Below, one piece after another: positions 51,621 through 62,999 of a stretch of DNA of 63,480 nucleotides (position 1 is its first letter; each line of letters opens with the position of its first letter). Below the pieces are notes generated by a model. The model was not told the origin of the DNA and searched no databases. It saw only the letters and a list, made by a program, of their open reading frames with translations. This DNA is from Symbiodinium natans (taxonomy: Eukaryota > Sar > Dinophyceae > Suessiales > Symbiodiniaceae): positions 182,501-245,980 of the forward strand of contig CAJNDS010000048.1 in assembly GCA_905221605.1 (NCBI GenBank). The letters run 5' to 3'. The translations under genes and the position numbers were made by a program.

Positions 51621-51758
51621 GCATCGGGGAATTTCTTTCGGGTCTTTGGGGTCCAGAGTTCCTTGTGCGTGTGTATGATTCGTCTCCAGCGCGGGCCTCC
51701 ATGTCTTCAAAGCCACTGCCCTGTGCCAATCAGTCAAGTACTTAAGTGCTGAGTAGGA

Positions 51759-51962
51759 ACCCTAAACCCTAAACCCTAAACCCTAAACCCTAAACCCTAA
51801 ACCCTAAACACACCCAGGGAGAGCTGCCCAAATTCGCTTGTTTGAACATAACCCCGGCCTAACGCGTAATTTCTCGCTGGAGACTTGCTGAAGGCAAGAC
51901 CCACTTCCACGGGGGTTGAGGGTTTAGGGTTTAGGGTTTAGGGTTTAGGGTTTAGGGTTTGG
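51759..51962. repeat. Converging telomere-like arrays
   Basis: CCCTAAA units at 51,761-51,808 and TTTAGGG units at 51,921-51,962 flank ~110 bp of unique DNA. This C-rich-then-G-rich arrangement is seen several times in the window. Confidence 0.85.
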
Positions 51963-52251
51963 GGCAAGCCCAGTCTTTGCAAAAGAACGGGCGGCACTTT
52001 CTCAACTGAGTCCAAGCTTGGGTCTTTGTGAGTTTAAGCAAACTAAAGCCCTTAAACCCTAAAACCCTCAAACCCGAAAACAATCTGTCCCGGACTGCTC
52101 TCCCGCGCAGCCTGCAAGCTTGCCACCATTACCACCCAAGGGGACGGCCGTGGCCCCAGGAAGCTTTGCGCAGCAATCCACACACGCAAGTTCTGTAGGT
52201 GACTATGTCAGGACGCGAGTGCAATCAACCGGGTGAAGGGCCTCAACAATG

Positions 52252-52338
52252 TACTAACAGTCTTAGGTAGGGACTAGAATAGGGGGTACCAGAATCCCTA
52301 TTACGGACTACCAGTCTAAGGGGGAACATCCCAACTTA
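52252..52338. mobile_element. Fold-back family A, copy 5
   Basis: GTACTAACAGTCTTAGGTAG on the left and TATTACGGACTACCAGTCTA then AGGGGGAACATCCCAAC on the right. Confidence 0.72.
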
Positions 52339-52476
52339 TAGGGTTTGGAGTTCACCGGGGCTGGAGTCGTCACAAACGAGCCTCCACCGAGATGGCCTTT
52401 TAGAAGGCACAAGCATAGGTCGGTAACTCTTTGGTCGTACACCACAAGCCGAGCCGCCAATCGTTCGTGCGCTCCC

Positions 52477-52576
52477 TAAACCCTAAACCCTAAACCCTAA
52501 ACCCTAAACCCTAAACGCTAAACCCTAAACCCTAAACCCTAAACCCTAAACCCTAAACCCTAAACCCTAAACCCTA
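52477..52576 (-). repeat. Telomere-like array (CCCTAAA)
   Basis: About fourteen units, one with AAACGCT. Confidence 0.92.
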
Positions 52577-52689
52577 AAAGGCCTAAAAGCCCTAACCCCC
52601 CTAAACCCCTAAACCATAGGGTTCTGGGGTCTGAGGCAAACCCGTCCCCGAGCCAATCGTTCCAACGGCGGGGCAGTCCTTGGAGGCGA

Positions 52690-54200
52690 ATGGACAAAGA
52701 CTTAGGGCCTTTTTGGGTTTCGGGTTGAATATTCAGGGTGTAGCGTTTATAGGGTTTTGGGTGCAGAGTTTAAATGGCTCATATAGGGCACAGAGGGCTT
52801 CTTCGGTTGATGGATGGGGATTATAGGGTTTACGGGGTTGTTTTTGGCGGTTTATGGGGTGTACAGGGGTTAGAGGTGGGGCGGGGGCGTTCGATTGCAT
52901 GCCCCATAGGCGCCCCACATGCAACAAGGCCTGTCAATCTCGACCGAGATACGTAATCCCCTCTACCCTAAACCCTAAATCCTAAACCCTAAACCCTAAA
53001 CCTTAAACCCTAAATCCCCAGAGCCGCAAGCATGAGCACATGCAAGCTCCGACTCGAGGATGTACTCTGGTGCCCTTGTCTCCGTTTCTCCATATTCTGA
53101 ATACTATGGGGAGTTTAGGCTACCTTGCAAACTCGGAGTTCCATTAAGCAAGAAAGGTTCCCGAAGACCGAGGATGCCCAGTAGCTTATTGCCCCCCCTC
53201 CCCTTTTTAGGGTTTAGGGTTTAGGGATATAAGGGCTGTTCTGAGAATGAAGGTCCCTGTTCTAATGTCGAAGCGGCACCCTGCCAAACCCTTACTTTTT
53301 CACATTTTTCTGGGCTGCCTGCCTATCCCAAGCACCCACAAAACCCTACACCCTGATCCCCTTATCTAAACCTCTAAACCCAAGGGTTTAGGGGGGTTTA
53401 TCCCACCCCTAAGCCCTAAAGCCCGACTGGAAGGTGCCAGACGGGATGGAGGACCCAGGGTCCCCAGTATCCCAGTCTGGAGCCGGGCCCTTGCGCAGGG
53501 TTTAGGGTCTAGGGTCTAGGGTCTAGGGTTTAGGGTTTAGGGGTTAGGGGTTAGGGGTGATAGGTTTGCATGGAGCTTGGTGGGTCTTAGGAGGTTTGAG
53601 GAGGTGTTGATTCTGGGGTGTTTCTCGCTTGCCTAGTAGCCCTAAACCCCAAAACCCAAAGCCCCCAAGCACCAAATGCTGAGCACGGTTGGTGGGTTGG
53701 GAGTTCAGGGTTGCGGGGTCAGGGCCCACTCAGGAGCTTTGGAGCCAAGGGCCTTGCGAACTTCGGACGTTGGGACATAGGTCTTCTGCCCTAGAAACCT
53801 CCATCCACCGACCCTTGATAGGCTTATGGGGACTTGAAGAGTATCGGGTACTCAGGGCACACGAAACCCTCAACCCTGTAAACCTTCTACGGCATACTAA
53901 ACCCTCAGCCCTAAGCCGTATAGGGCATACTGAACCCTCAACCCTCAACCCGAATCTCATACCACACCCTCAACTTTTAGCCTCATATTTGGAGGGTATA
54001 CTAAGCCCTCAACCATATAAACCTTGGCGGACTAGACCCGAACAAAGCACCGGCCAATCCCAGGGCATTCCGACCTCGAAGTCGCAGCGAAGTATCATAG
54101 CAGGTCCTCCCTGTTTCGGAGGGTTTAGGCTTTGGGGATTGGAGGTTAGAGTCGAGGGTATTCGGGAGGTTTTGGCGTTCATAAGGGCTTGATTTGTGGC
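52690..54200. other. Degenerate telomere-like DNA, no confident gene
   Basis: Scattered TTTAGGG/CCCTAAA variants (52,960-53,010, 53,210-53,226, 53,498-53,560, 53,860-53,950). Open frames here are short and dominated by Pro/Gly from the repeats. Confidence 0.5.
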
Positions 54201-55399
54201 CTGGGTTCTGAGAAGCAGCTTTCCCAAAGCGGTGAAGGTCAGTTTGGTAAAGGGGGCACACGGGAACCCGCATGTGACAGTTTATTCATTGACCACGCCA
54301 TGCTGGAATTGAGGAATTGCGGGCATCTTGTGGCAAGTCCCCAAGGCAACGCACTAGAACACTTCGCTTCCAGTGCTGCCACTGATGCTTCACGGTTTCC
54401 CAGCCCAAAGCCCTAAACCCAAAGCCTATGCCCAACTCAGAACCCTGAATGCTTGGCCGAAAGCAGCGTGGTGTGCAAAGTTCATTTTCTTTCGACCACC
54501 TCGTGCTAGAGCCCTCACTTCTTCCTGAAAACGCATGTTCGACATGGCACTTTCTTCGACAGACCTGCAAGATCTCGCTTGCAAGTACTGGGAGTACTAG
54601 CCATTACTTGAAGGCAGTTGTTCCTAGAGCCGAGTTTATCATCTCGCTTCTACATGCACACAGTTCACATGCTTGCACAGACCTTTCTGTTGCGGAGGCG
54701 CCAGCGAACGGGATGATCGAACGGATGTTCACGGGAATAAGATCACAAAGGCCCCTCCAGCGAGCGCTTTTGAGATTCGTACAAGTGGGCGATTGATCCG
54801 TCTGCACAGCAGTTTGATTTCCGATGGATGCTTGCAAGACCAAGGGAAACATCAGGCAGTCATTTGTTCGCCTCAGGGTGGCAGGGCGTTCCCCCAAGAC
54901 AAGCATTTGGGCAAACTGATTGGACAACTTAAGATGGTCTGTGGAGCCGCAGCCTGCAAAGACGCTGGAATCGGGGGGGGGGGGGGGGGAAACTTCTGAC
55001 CAGCGTAAGCCCCAAAACCCCTGTGTGCAGGGCTCAGAGTTTAGGGCTGGCCCGTCCTCCCCATGCCACTTCCAGCCTATGCAGCCGAACACACCGGTTT
55101 AGGCTTTAGGGTTTAGAGTTTAGGGTTTAGGGTTTAGGGTTCCAACAAATGTTCACCCATCCACTCCTCGCCCACGTCCTCAGGGCTTAGAAATTCAGAT
55201 GCGCCGCGGTTGAGGAATGAGGGTTCGAAATCCGCAGCCCTTACACTGCCCCAAGACGCCCTGCCTGCCAGGGAGCAAAAACATATAGGCCGGGTGCGCT
55301 GAGAGCCAACTTTCTTGTTTGGATGCAGGATCTGGAGTTCTGTGCTTCTTACATTTGAGCTCTTTATGGTTTTCTTGAGGGTGCAGCGAGAACAAGTTA

Positions 55400-55590
55400 G
55401 GCATACCAAGCCTGGTTTCTCATGGGGCTGCCGGGAGAATGCGGAGAACTTCAGCTCCGTGAGCCCATCCACCAAAACGCCCCTGTCAGGTGCAGCTTTA
55501 GGGACGAAGTCGAGCAAGAGCCGATCCACGACATCAAAGAAGTACAATCCTTCAAGCAGACGCCCTGGCACGTTTATCCCCCTCCTGTCA
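55400..55590 (-). CDS. Minus-strand exon candidate
   Basis: On the minus strand, after AAACTGACAG, the frame reads GINVPGRLLEGLYFFDVVDR, LLLDFVPKAAPDRGVLVDGL, TELKFSAFSRQPHEKPG and reaches CCAG|GCTTGGTATG (a GC donor or a nearby GT). The hydrophobic/charged pattern is strongly protein-like, whereas the opposite strand is Ser/Lys-rich and less so. The frame is open for 145 codons. No family is recognised. Confidence 0.38.
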
Positions 55591-55724
55591 GTTTATGGCA
55601 AATCTGCTTGTGAACTGGCTGTTACTTACGAGGAGTTTTGTGGATTTGTGTGTCACTTGGTCGACTTGCCATATACCTGGCCCGCCACGCTGCAGCCCCA
55701 ACAACAACAGCAGCAGCAACGCGA

Positions 55725-55793
55725 CCCTAAACCCTAAACCCTAAACCCTAAACCCTAAACCCTAAACCCTAAACCCTAAACCCTAAACCCTCA
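55725..55793 (-). repeat. Telomere-like array (CCCTAAA)
   Basis: Ten perfect units following a CAACAACAGCAGCAG tract. Trinucleotide repeats (AAT, GAT) follow at 55,900-55,945. Confidence 0.92.
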
Positions 55794-57241
55794 CACCAAG
55801 CCGAGCAACCCCAGCAACCACGGCCGACGACCAACGACAAGAAAAACGGCAAGCCGCACCTCCAACAACCAACACCAAGCCGCAGAAGCCAGCATGAATA
55901 ACAATAATAATACTAATAATAATAATGATGATGATGATGATAATAGTAATATAATAACACCCCAATTCCGTGGAAGCCAGGCCTGGAATGCAGCAACTTA
56001 CCGACGGTGAGAAGCAGGCGGCAGGAGGGTTTGGAGGTGTGTAGCATGTGAATGGCTTGTGTTGGCACCTTGCATGGCATGCTTGCAGAGGGTTGGGAAC
56101 TTGGGTTTGTGTGGATGCTGGCCCACTTTCGTGGGCTTGGCGTGCTGCTCTTTGATTCGCAGGGGCATGACCCCGCCTCCCCCAAAAAAACTTCTGCATT
56201 CTTGCCATCGCCTCAAGGCCATGATAGCTTGTGGCGGCTAACGGCTAGGGGCGGCTAGGGTGTATGATGAAACGGCACAAGAGTTCCTAAGCCTGCAGGG
56301 CCAGAACCTATAGGGGGCCTTTGCAAAGGGCTTCTGGTAGAGACTCTTCCTGACAGGGTTGTGCTTGCTCGATAATGTGACGCTTGGCGTGGGGCCCAGT
56401 GACCGTGGAGGGAAGGCACAAATGGTTGGAGTTTAGGGTTTAGGGTTAAGGGTTAAGGTTCAGGCTTCTCTCTCCAACTGCTGCTACCTGCTTTGTGCTC
56501 CCCATACACCTCGGCATGGAGGGAATGGCTCATGATTGGATTCCCCCCCAGCCGGCCGTAGGGTAGAAAGGTTGGGCTATCAAGGGTTCATGGGTTGAGG
56601 TTTGAGGGACGTTGGTGGAAAAGGGTTTAGGGTTTAGGGTTTAGGTTTGAGGGACGTTGGCGAAAAATGTTGGAGCCTTGGCTTACAGCCCCACAAGCCA
56701 ACCAACACTCGAGCTTGACCGCCTCAAGTCCCGAGCCCAGGCGCCAAGGCCCTGTTCTCGCGCAGAACTCTAACAATGCCCCTGTTCTCTATTTGTTTTG
56801 TGTTGTTTTCCTCTGTGTTTTTTTGCAGATCATGGGGATGGAGATTCAGGTCTGCAACCCTTATCCCTCAGAAGACCTTTGTGTGTTTTTTAAGCTGCTC
56901 AGACTTGGAATCCGCATGTGGTGTACCGCTGGGCAGTTGGAGGGCTTCTGAACTCCTAGAATCCAGGGTGTGAGTTTGGCCAAAGCTGGGCGAAGCCCAC
57001 GATTCCTTCCTAGGCACCCACCCGCCCCCTCAATCTTGCTGGTGGGCCCCTGAACCCTAAACAAAAAAAGCTAAACCCTGTTGAGGATCTGAGGTGCAGG
57101 GGGGTGTAGTCACTCGGCCAGCCGTCTCCCCACCAAGGGTACGCTCATGTCGCGCCTGTTCAGCACAGGCAAGGCAGAATGGCCAGCATTCAGTTTTCCA
57201 GGTCACCCTTCCTTTTAATGAGACCTAACAGAGTTTAGTGT

Positions 57242-57500
57242 TTGAGGTGCTTGTTCGTTTTCGTTGTTCTTTGCTTCTTTTTTTGGGGGTGGGGGGAGAG
57301 GGTGCCAAAAGAGGTCCCACAATGTTGTGGCTTGCTCAAATGTTGTTTCGTTAGTCATGGAATCGCTCGTCCTGGGTTTGGTTTTGGGTCTGGGCTTCAG
57401 GAGTTTAGGGTTTCAGGGTTTAGGGTTTAGGGTTTGGGTTCCGGGGGTCAGGGTTCAGGGTTTAGGGTTTGGGGTTTGGGGTTTCGGGTTTAGCTAGTTC
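57242..57500 (+). repeat. Degenerate telomere-like region
   Basis: TTTAGGG, TTTCAGGG and TTTGGGG units at 57,402-57,495. The overlapping frames are translations of the repeat. Confidence 0.7.
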
Positions 57501-58332
57501 GCAGCAGGGAGTTTAGGGAGCTTGGGAATTCGGGAACCTGCACCTCACTAGATAATCCCCTCTGTTGGACCTCAGGAACCTAAACTCCTCGACTCCTTTA
57601 AAAGGAGCTGGTGGGCTGAGCTTTAGGGGTTTGGGGTTTAGGGTTTAGGGTTTAGGGTTTAGGGTGATGTTTGGAGTTGAGGAGTTGCAGGCTGATGCCG
57701 ACGAAACCTGTAGCTGTCATGGATTGCAGCAAGGGGGACCTCCGGCCCCTAAAGCCCTGAGTCCTGCACACCTTAAACCCTACAGACCATAGATCCTCAT
57801 AACCCTTCTCATTTACAATCTGTTCCCAACAAATCCCATAAACCCATATTTTCCATGAACTCTCTAAGCCCTAGCCTCATGTCAGTTCTTGGCTCCCTCC
57901 CCCCTCCCCGGTTCTTGAATGCAGTAGGCCGCTCTAGGTCTCGGTGTTGTGGTTCATCTCAAAGCATAAGGACGGCATAAGCATCTTCGCTCTGACAAGA
58001 GCGTTAAAGATTGAGATCTCTGGGCCCGAAACCCTACACACTACAGCGTTTTGGTTCTTGCTTTTTCCATGGAGAGGTTGCAAGGACGCCGCAAAGTCGA
58101 TGGCAACATCCTGAGTGACACGGCTCATAGGCTTGAGCCTCGAAAACGCGCGCAGAAGCCCTGAGTAGACCCAAGTTAGGCTCCCAACCCTCACAGGTTC
58201 GGGGCTCAGGGTCTCGAAACCCTGAACCTTAAACCCCACACACCCCCAAACCCTAAACCCAAAACCCTAAACCCTAAACCCAAGGTGGGCCGAACATGCG
58301 TTTTTCTGGGCTGACAGCAGATGTTTCTCTAG
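57501..58332. other. No confident gene; small arrays
   Basis: A TTTAGGG array at 57,626-57,665 and CCCTAAA-type units at 58,246-58,283. The minus-strand frame 57,934-58,239 (101 codons) has no recognisable domain. Confidence 0.45.
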
Positions 58333-58435
58333 GACCTGGCAGCTTCAAAGGCCTGCCAAGTCGCGCCCCTGAGAGAGCTGTTTCCAAAGCCGCTTCGGAG
58401 CTGGCCTCGCCGAAAGGACCTGACGTCAACACAAG
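58333..58435 (+). CDS. Exon candidate, basic Ala/Ser/Lys-rich
   Basis: The acceptor TTTCTCTAG is followed by GPGSFKGLPSRAPERAVSKA, ASELASPKGPDVNT and the donor CAAG|GTACCT. Both splice sites are good and the frame is open through. The following intron begins with (TA)n microsatellite DNA. The family is unknown; it looks like a disordered linker. Confidence 0.4.
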
Positions 58436-58449
58436 GTACCTTAAAAGAT

Positions 58450-58625
58450 GCTATATATATATATATATATACCCATGTATGTATATTATTTCTGTGTATA
58501 TATATATATATATATTTATTTATTTACACATATCTTAAATATTTACTATAGGATATGATATGCATATATGTATATATATATACACACATATATATGTATG
58601 TAGGTATGGATGTATCCATATGTCT
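58450..58625. repeat. TA / TATG microsatellite cluster
   Basis: (TA)n at 58,453-58,472 and 58,496-58,516, then ATATGTATATATATACACAC-type repeats to 58,610. Confidence 0.88.
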
Positions 58626-59213
58626 AGAGACTGTCTTGTACAGTTAGGTTAAGTCGAAGTATCTATCTGCGCCGTGTAGGATTTGCCGGTTGCCGGTTTC
58701 TCCGGGTACAACTAACTTGTTGGGTTTTTAACCCGGAGCCTGATACCCGAAACCACCCAAGAAAAGGGAACATGCTAATAGCCACAGTGGACCATGGTTT
58801 TCACAGTCTCACGAGACTCTGAACCCTGACTTGTTGAACCTTCTGGGGTTGACTTTGCCTTGGGGCTTGTTGAGGTTCCCTAGCGTAGATGGTAAGCCGT
58901 AGAGCCGCTACAGAGACGCTGCCCAGGGCGACTTGGATTCAGAACGCCAAAGGCGGTTCCGGCGCCATGCCCAGATGCAACGGGGAAGTCCGTTCAAAAC
59001 CCCTTTCAAGCCCAGGTTTAGAATTTAGAGCTCAGGGAAACCGAGTGCCCTGAAGCCCGATCCTACAGTCCTCTTCACGCTCGCTCGACGCGATTGGAAT
59101 ACTTGGTCGGCCCTTTCTTTTGGTAAAGTTGCCCAAAAAAAAGCCCCGGGAGGCCCAAGCGGTTTCGAGAGGCGCGAACAGGCCAAGAGGGCCAAAACAG
59201 GTTCTGGGAGGCA

Positions 59214-59274
59214 CCCTAAACCCTAAACCCTAAACCCTAAACCCTAAACCCTAAACCCTAAACCCTAAACCCTA
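59214..59274 (-). repeat. Telomere-like array (CCCTAAA)
   Basis: Eight perfect units. Confidence 0.92.
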
Positions 59275-60393
59275 CAGACCCTAAGCCCAAACGGGGGCAA
59301 GGAGTCCTGGCAGGTAGCTTGAGGGCACCCTTAACAATTATTGACTGGGTTCTAAAGCAAAACGTTTCGTTCAAGACTTTTATTCAAAACATTACTGGGA
59401 CCCAAGCCCTATAGAATGTCTGGATCCTGGGCGCCTATTGGGGGGGGTGCTGTGAGTTTGGGGAGTGTAGTTCAACGAAGAGATTAGCCCCACGCCCGAG
59501 AGTACCAATCTGCTGCTTACATCTGGGTGCGCCGCAGGGAGGGTATTACGCACGTTTCACAGCAGACCGGCTCGTGGCACAAATCCCAGAGCATCAGAGA
59601 CCCCCCCCCACCCCGACCCTTCAACTTTCGTGGGAGTGCTGTCTGCACACTGCTGCCGGGTTCTCTGTCTGTCTCTGCGCACGCCAGAAATAGTCACCCC
59701 TAAACCCTAAACCCCTCAACCCTCAAAACCCGAAACCCGAAAGACTCTTACACACACCCTAGAAATCGAGGAGCTGTGGCTCCTGGTTCCAGGTGGTCCC
59801 AAACCTCTGGGCTCTAGAGCTTAGGGCTCAGGGATTAGGGTGTAGAGTAAAACTCCACCTTGCCTTTGAGAATTTAACCTTGTAACCCTTAAAGTAAACA
59901 GCCCGAAAGTACCGCTGGAGTCCCCTGGCCAGCGTGGGGTTGGACAGAGACCACAAGAGTAACCCCGGCCAGGTAGACTAAACGTCTGGAAAGGGTTGCA
60001 TCCGAAAGCCGGCTGAGGGCATGCGCACACGGTCGAAGGCTTAGACCTCTTGAGTCACTATGGCCGCCCTCAAAAGAACCCCACTTTGAGGTTACATTCT
60101 TGGTTCGGGCCTGTTGAAATTTAAGGATCCGATGTTGTACCAGATGGACCATACCCGAAATTAAAGCTTGCACTCATGAGCTGCTTGAGGTGAACGTGCA
60201 GGGCTCGCCGTTCGAAGGTGTTCAGGTTTTGGAGCATACAGGGTCAAGGGTGTAGGAGGGTGGTGTTCGATGCTGCAGGTTTCGGCCACGCACGCGGATG
60301 TGTGCTGAATGGCAAACGAGACACAGGGGCGTAGGAATTACGTGTCGTTGCCTGCTTGGCTAGCTGTGGGGTGTAGCCACAACTTCTGATACC

Positions 60394-60605
60394 ACCCTAA
60401 ACCCTAAACCCTAAACCCTAAACCCTAAACCCTAAACCCTAAACCCCCTAAACCCCCTAAACCCTAAACCCCTAACCCCTAAACCCTAAACCCTAAACCC
60501 TAAACCCTAAACCCTAAACCCTAAACCCTAAACCCTAAACCCTAAACCCTAAACCCTAAACCCTAAACCCTAAACCCTAAACCCTAAACCCTAAACCCTA
60601 AACCC
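60394..60605 (-). repeat. Longest telomere-like array in the window (CCCTAAA)
   Basis: About thirty units with a central block of CCCCTAAA/CCCCCTAAA variants (60,445-60,482). Confidence 0.96.
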
Positions 60606-60716
60606 AAACCCCCTAATCCCTGAACCGATCTGTGCGCATGTGGGTGCTGCCTGCAAGCCTCAGAGCTGTCCCCGTGGCTTCCTCGTCGCATCGCTAGACA
60701 CGTTCTTGGGGTCAGG

Positions 60717-60765
60717 GGGTTTAGGGTTTAGGGTTTAGGGTTCAGGGTTTAGGGTTTAGGGTTTA
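60717..60765 (+). repeat. Telomere-like array (TTTAGGG)
   Basis: Seven units with one TTCAGGG. It faces the long CCCTAAA array across ~110 bp of unique DNA. Confidence 0.9.
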
Positions 60766-61281
60766 GCATCGGGCGATTGGGGTGGAGGATGGTGCAGGTT
60801 TTGTTCTGTCGCTTGGGAACGGTGCCTGGCCTGAGATTGAGTGTGGCTCTGCGTGCCCAACGAAGTGGTTAATCCCTTCCCCTTAATATTAAACGCCCCC
60901 CCCCCCCCCCCCCCCAATAGAAACTCGAAATGTGTTTTCAATATTAGGGGGAGGTTTTTTTCCAAATGTCATGTTTGGGGTCCAAAGGGTTTAGGGTCTA
61001 AGCTGGGAAGGGAGGGAAGGGAGCTTCAGGATGTTGGTTGGCCTGAGAGTTTGGGGAGTCCTGAACCTACCCTCATTCGGAATAGGGTTTAAAAGGCGGG
61101 GTCGGTTTCGGCAGGATTTTCCGGAAAGTGTTTTTGTTATTAGGGGTACGTTTAATAGAAGGGGGAAGGGATTCGGCTTATCAGGCTGGAAATTCAACCT
61201 TGGATTCTGGAGATCCCTATCAAAAGCTCTTCCAAGCAAGATGCGCGTGGCGATTCAGGGCGACAGCTCCCGAATTTTCAG

Positions 61282-61403
61282 GATGTCTCACTGCCCACAC
61301 TGCTACCAGCTCAGGAGGAGGCGGGTCACACCACAAAGTGCACTACAACCCGGAATACTGGGCTGACATAGAGCGGCAACTTAGCTTTCTTCGCGCCTCC
61401 TAA
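61282..61403 (+). CDS. Possible terminal exon
   Basis: After the acceptor AATTTTCAG the frame reads CLTAHTATSSGGGGSHHKVH, YNPEYWADIERQLSFLRAS and a stop (61,401-61,403). The end, NPEYWADIERQLSFLRAS, is very protein-like. No family was recognised and the upstream exon is unknown. Confidence 0.33.
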
Positions 61404-62688
61404 GATTGTAATAGTCAGCAAGCAAAACCCTAAACCCTAAACCCTAAACCCCAAACCCCAAAAGCATCGCATGAGAGTTCATTCTGAGCAGTCAGATCTC
61501 GACGCCGCAGCTTCAACACCTCAGCTACCAAACAAGGTATCATCGACTCGCATCGGCCTCCTCACCGCCTGAACCCGTCGAGCATGTTAAGGCATGTCGA
61601 CGCGAAGTGCTTGGGCTCTTCAGCACGTCCTCCACAATCTCGGAGGTCGAAGAGGGGACTGGAGATGTGGTGATCACATGACTCCACGACCTTGTTAATC
61701 ATTTTCCTTTGGCTCGTCGGTCTCTCGCTCTTCACGGCCAGGTGCACGTCACCCCCAAACCGGTCAACTCTTGCAACTAAAGCAGCACCTTGCAACTTCG
61801 GAGGCTTAGGCTTTAAAACGGTTGCAAGGGCTCGGGGGCGTCACTGGCCTGATCCACGGGGGAAGTTTGACAAACTGAGCGCAACAGCTCAGGTCTCATG
61901 TCAAGCAGCCCGGGTTTGTTGACATAGTTGCAGACGCATGCATATCCCGAACGTAGGGCTCAGGGCTCACAGGGCTCGAATGCATCCGTTTGCATGGGAT
62001 CTTCTGCAGTTGCTGTGTGGAGCATGAGCCACCTCTGCGTAAGCAATCTTGAGGGTCAAGTGCAATCTCAACTTTGAGTCGAATGGCTGTCCACAACATA
62101 GCCCGCCAAAACTAGGAAGTAGAGAGGCAAACCCAATGGGTTTCAGATCGCCATAGGAACTGACGCGCTCGCCATATTGTTGAAAACGAATCCTCGCACT
62201 GCGCTTGCAATTGTGATTACTTGTTTCAAGCTGCTTGATACATATTCAAATTCTTACCTTTACACCCCAGAATCCTAAACCCTCAGCCCTTTACACCCCG
62301 CAACCCCAAACCTTACCCCCACAAGCCACCCTAAACCCTACAAGCATCCGCTGCCAAACCGGGAGTCAAAGCAAAACGTCGAACCATAAACCCTGACCCC
62401 CCTGAACCCTCAGCCCTAAACCTTAAGCCTTGCCTGAACCCTCAAGCCTGAAGCCGGAACCCTACACCCGAAAAGCCGCTGTTGAATTTTCACTTGCTCT
62501 TGGTCGTGCGATGCGCCAACATTGGACGCGTCAGTTGTGGTTTAGTTTCTGGGGTTTAGGGTTTGGGGTTTCTGTTTGTGGGGATGCTTTTCTTTTGCCC
62601 TTGACCTCAAATTGTTTCGCCACTTCGTGTTGAAGCACGGCCCACCTACGTAGAAATTTCAGGCATGGGAAGACACCGCTGCTCCTGA

Positions 62689-62994
62689 ATGGACACGGCG
62701 GCAGCACCGACGCCGGACCAACGGGGAGTTAGGACTGTTCGTCATTTACAAGCACAAGGGCATTCTCACGCGCCTGACAAGTCTGAGCTCATCGACAAGC
62801 TGGACAAGCATGCAAAGATTATGCGGAACACGATCACCAGGTGCAGCGAAATCAACACGAAGATGAGCAACTGCATAGAGTTGGGAATAGTTCCAGTTCT
62901 GGTCACCGAAGGGAACTCCGTCAAGGAGATAGCTGCTGTGGAGAAGGACGATGCCATTGCTGGCTTGCAGGAAGGTGCGCAGAACTTTCCTTAG
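62689..62994 (+). CDS. Possible exon or small protein (101 aa)
   Basis: ATG 62,689 gives MDTAAAPTPDQRG, then KSELIDKLDKHAKIMRNTIT, RCSEINTKMSNCIELGIVPV, LVTEGNSVKEIAAVEKDDAI and a stop. The central part is helical and heptad-like. There is an acceptor ATTTCAG at 62,663 upstream. A second frame through the first half is also open, so this is moderate at best. The family is unknown. Confidence 0.36.
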   Translation: MDTAAAPTPDQRGVRTVRHLQAQGHSHAPDKSELIDKLDKHAKIMRNTITRCSEINTKMSNCIELGIVPVLVTEGNSVKEIAAVEKDDAIAGLQEGAQNFP

Positions 62995-62999
62995 CCGTA

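Noticed and set aside
60394-60605. A chromosome end
   Set aside because: The array is long but interstitial, with unique DNA and opposite-orientation arrays on both sides.
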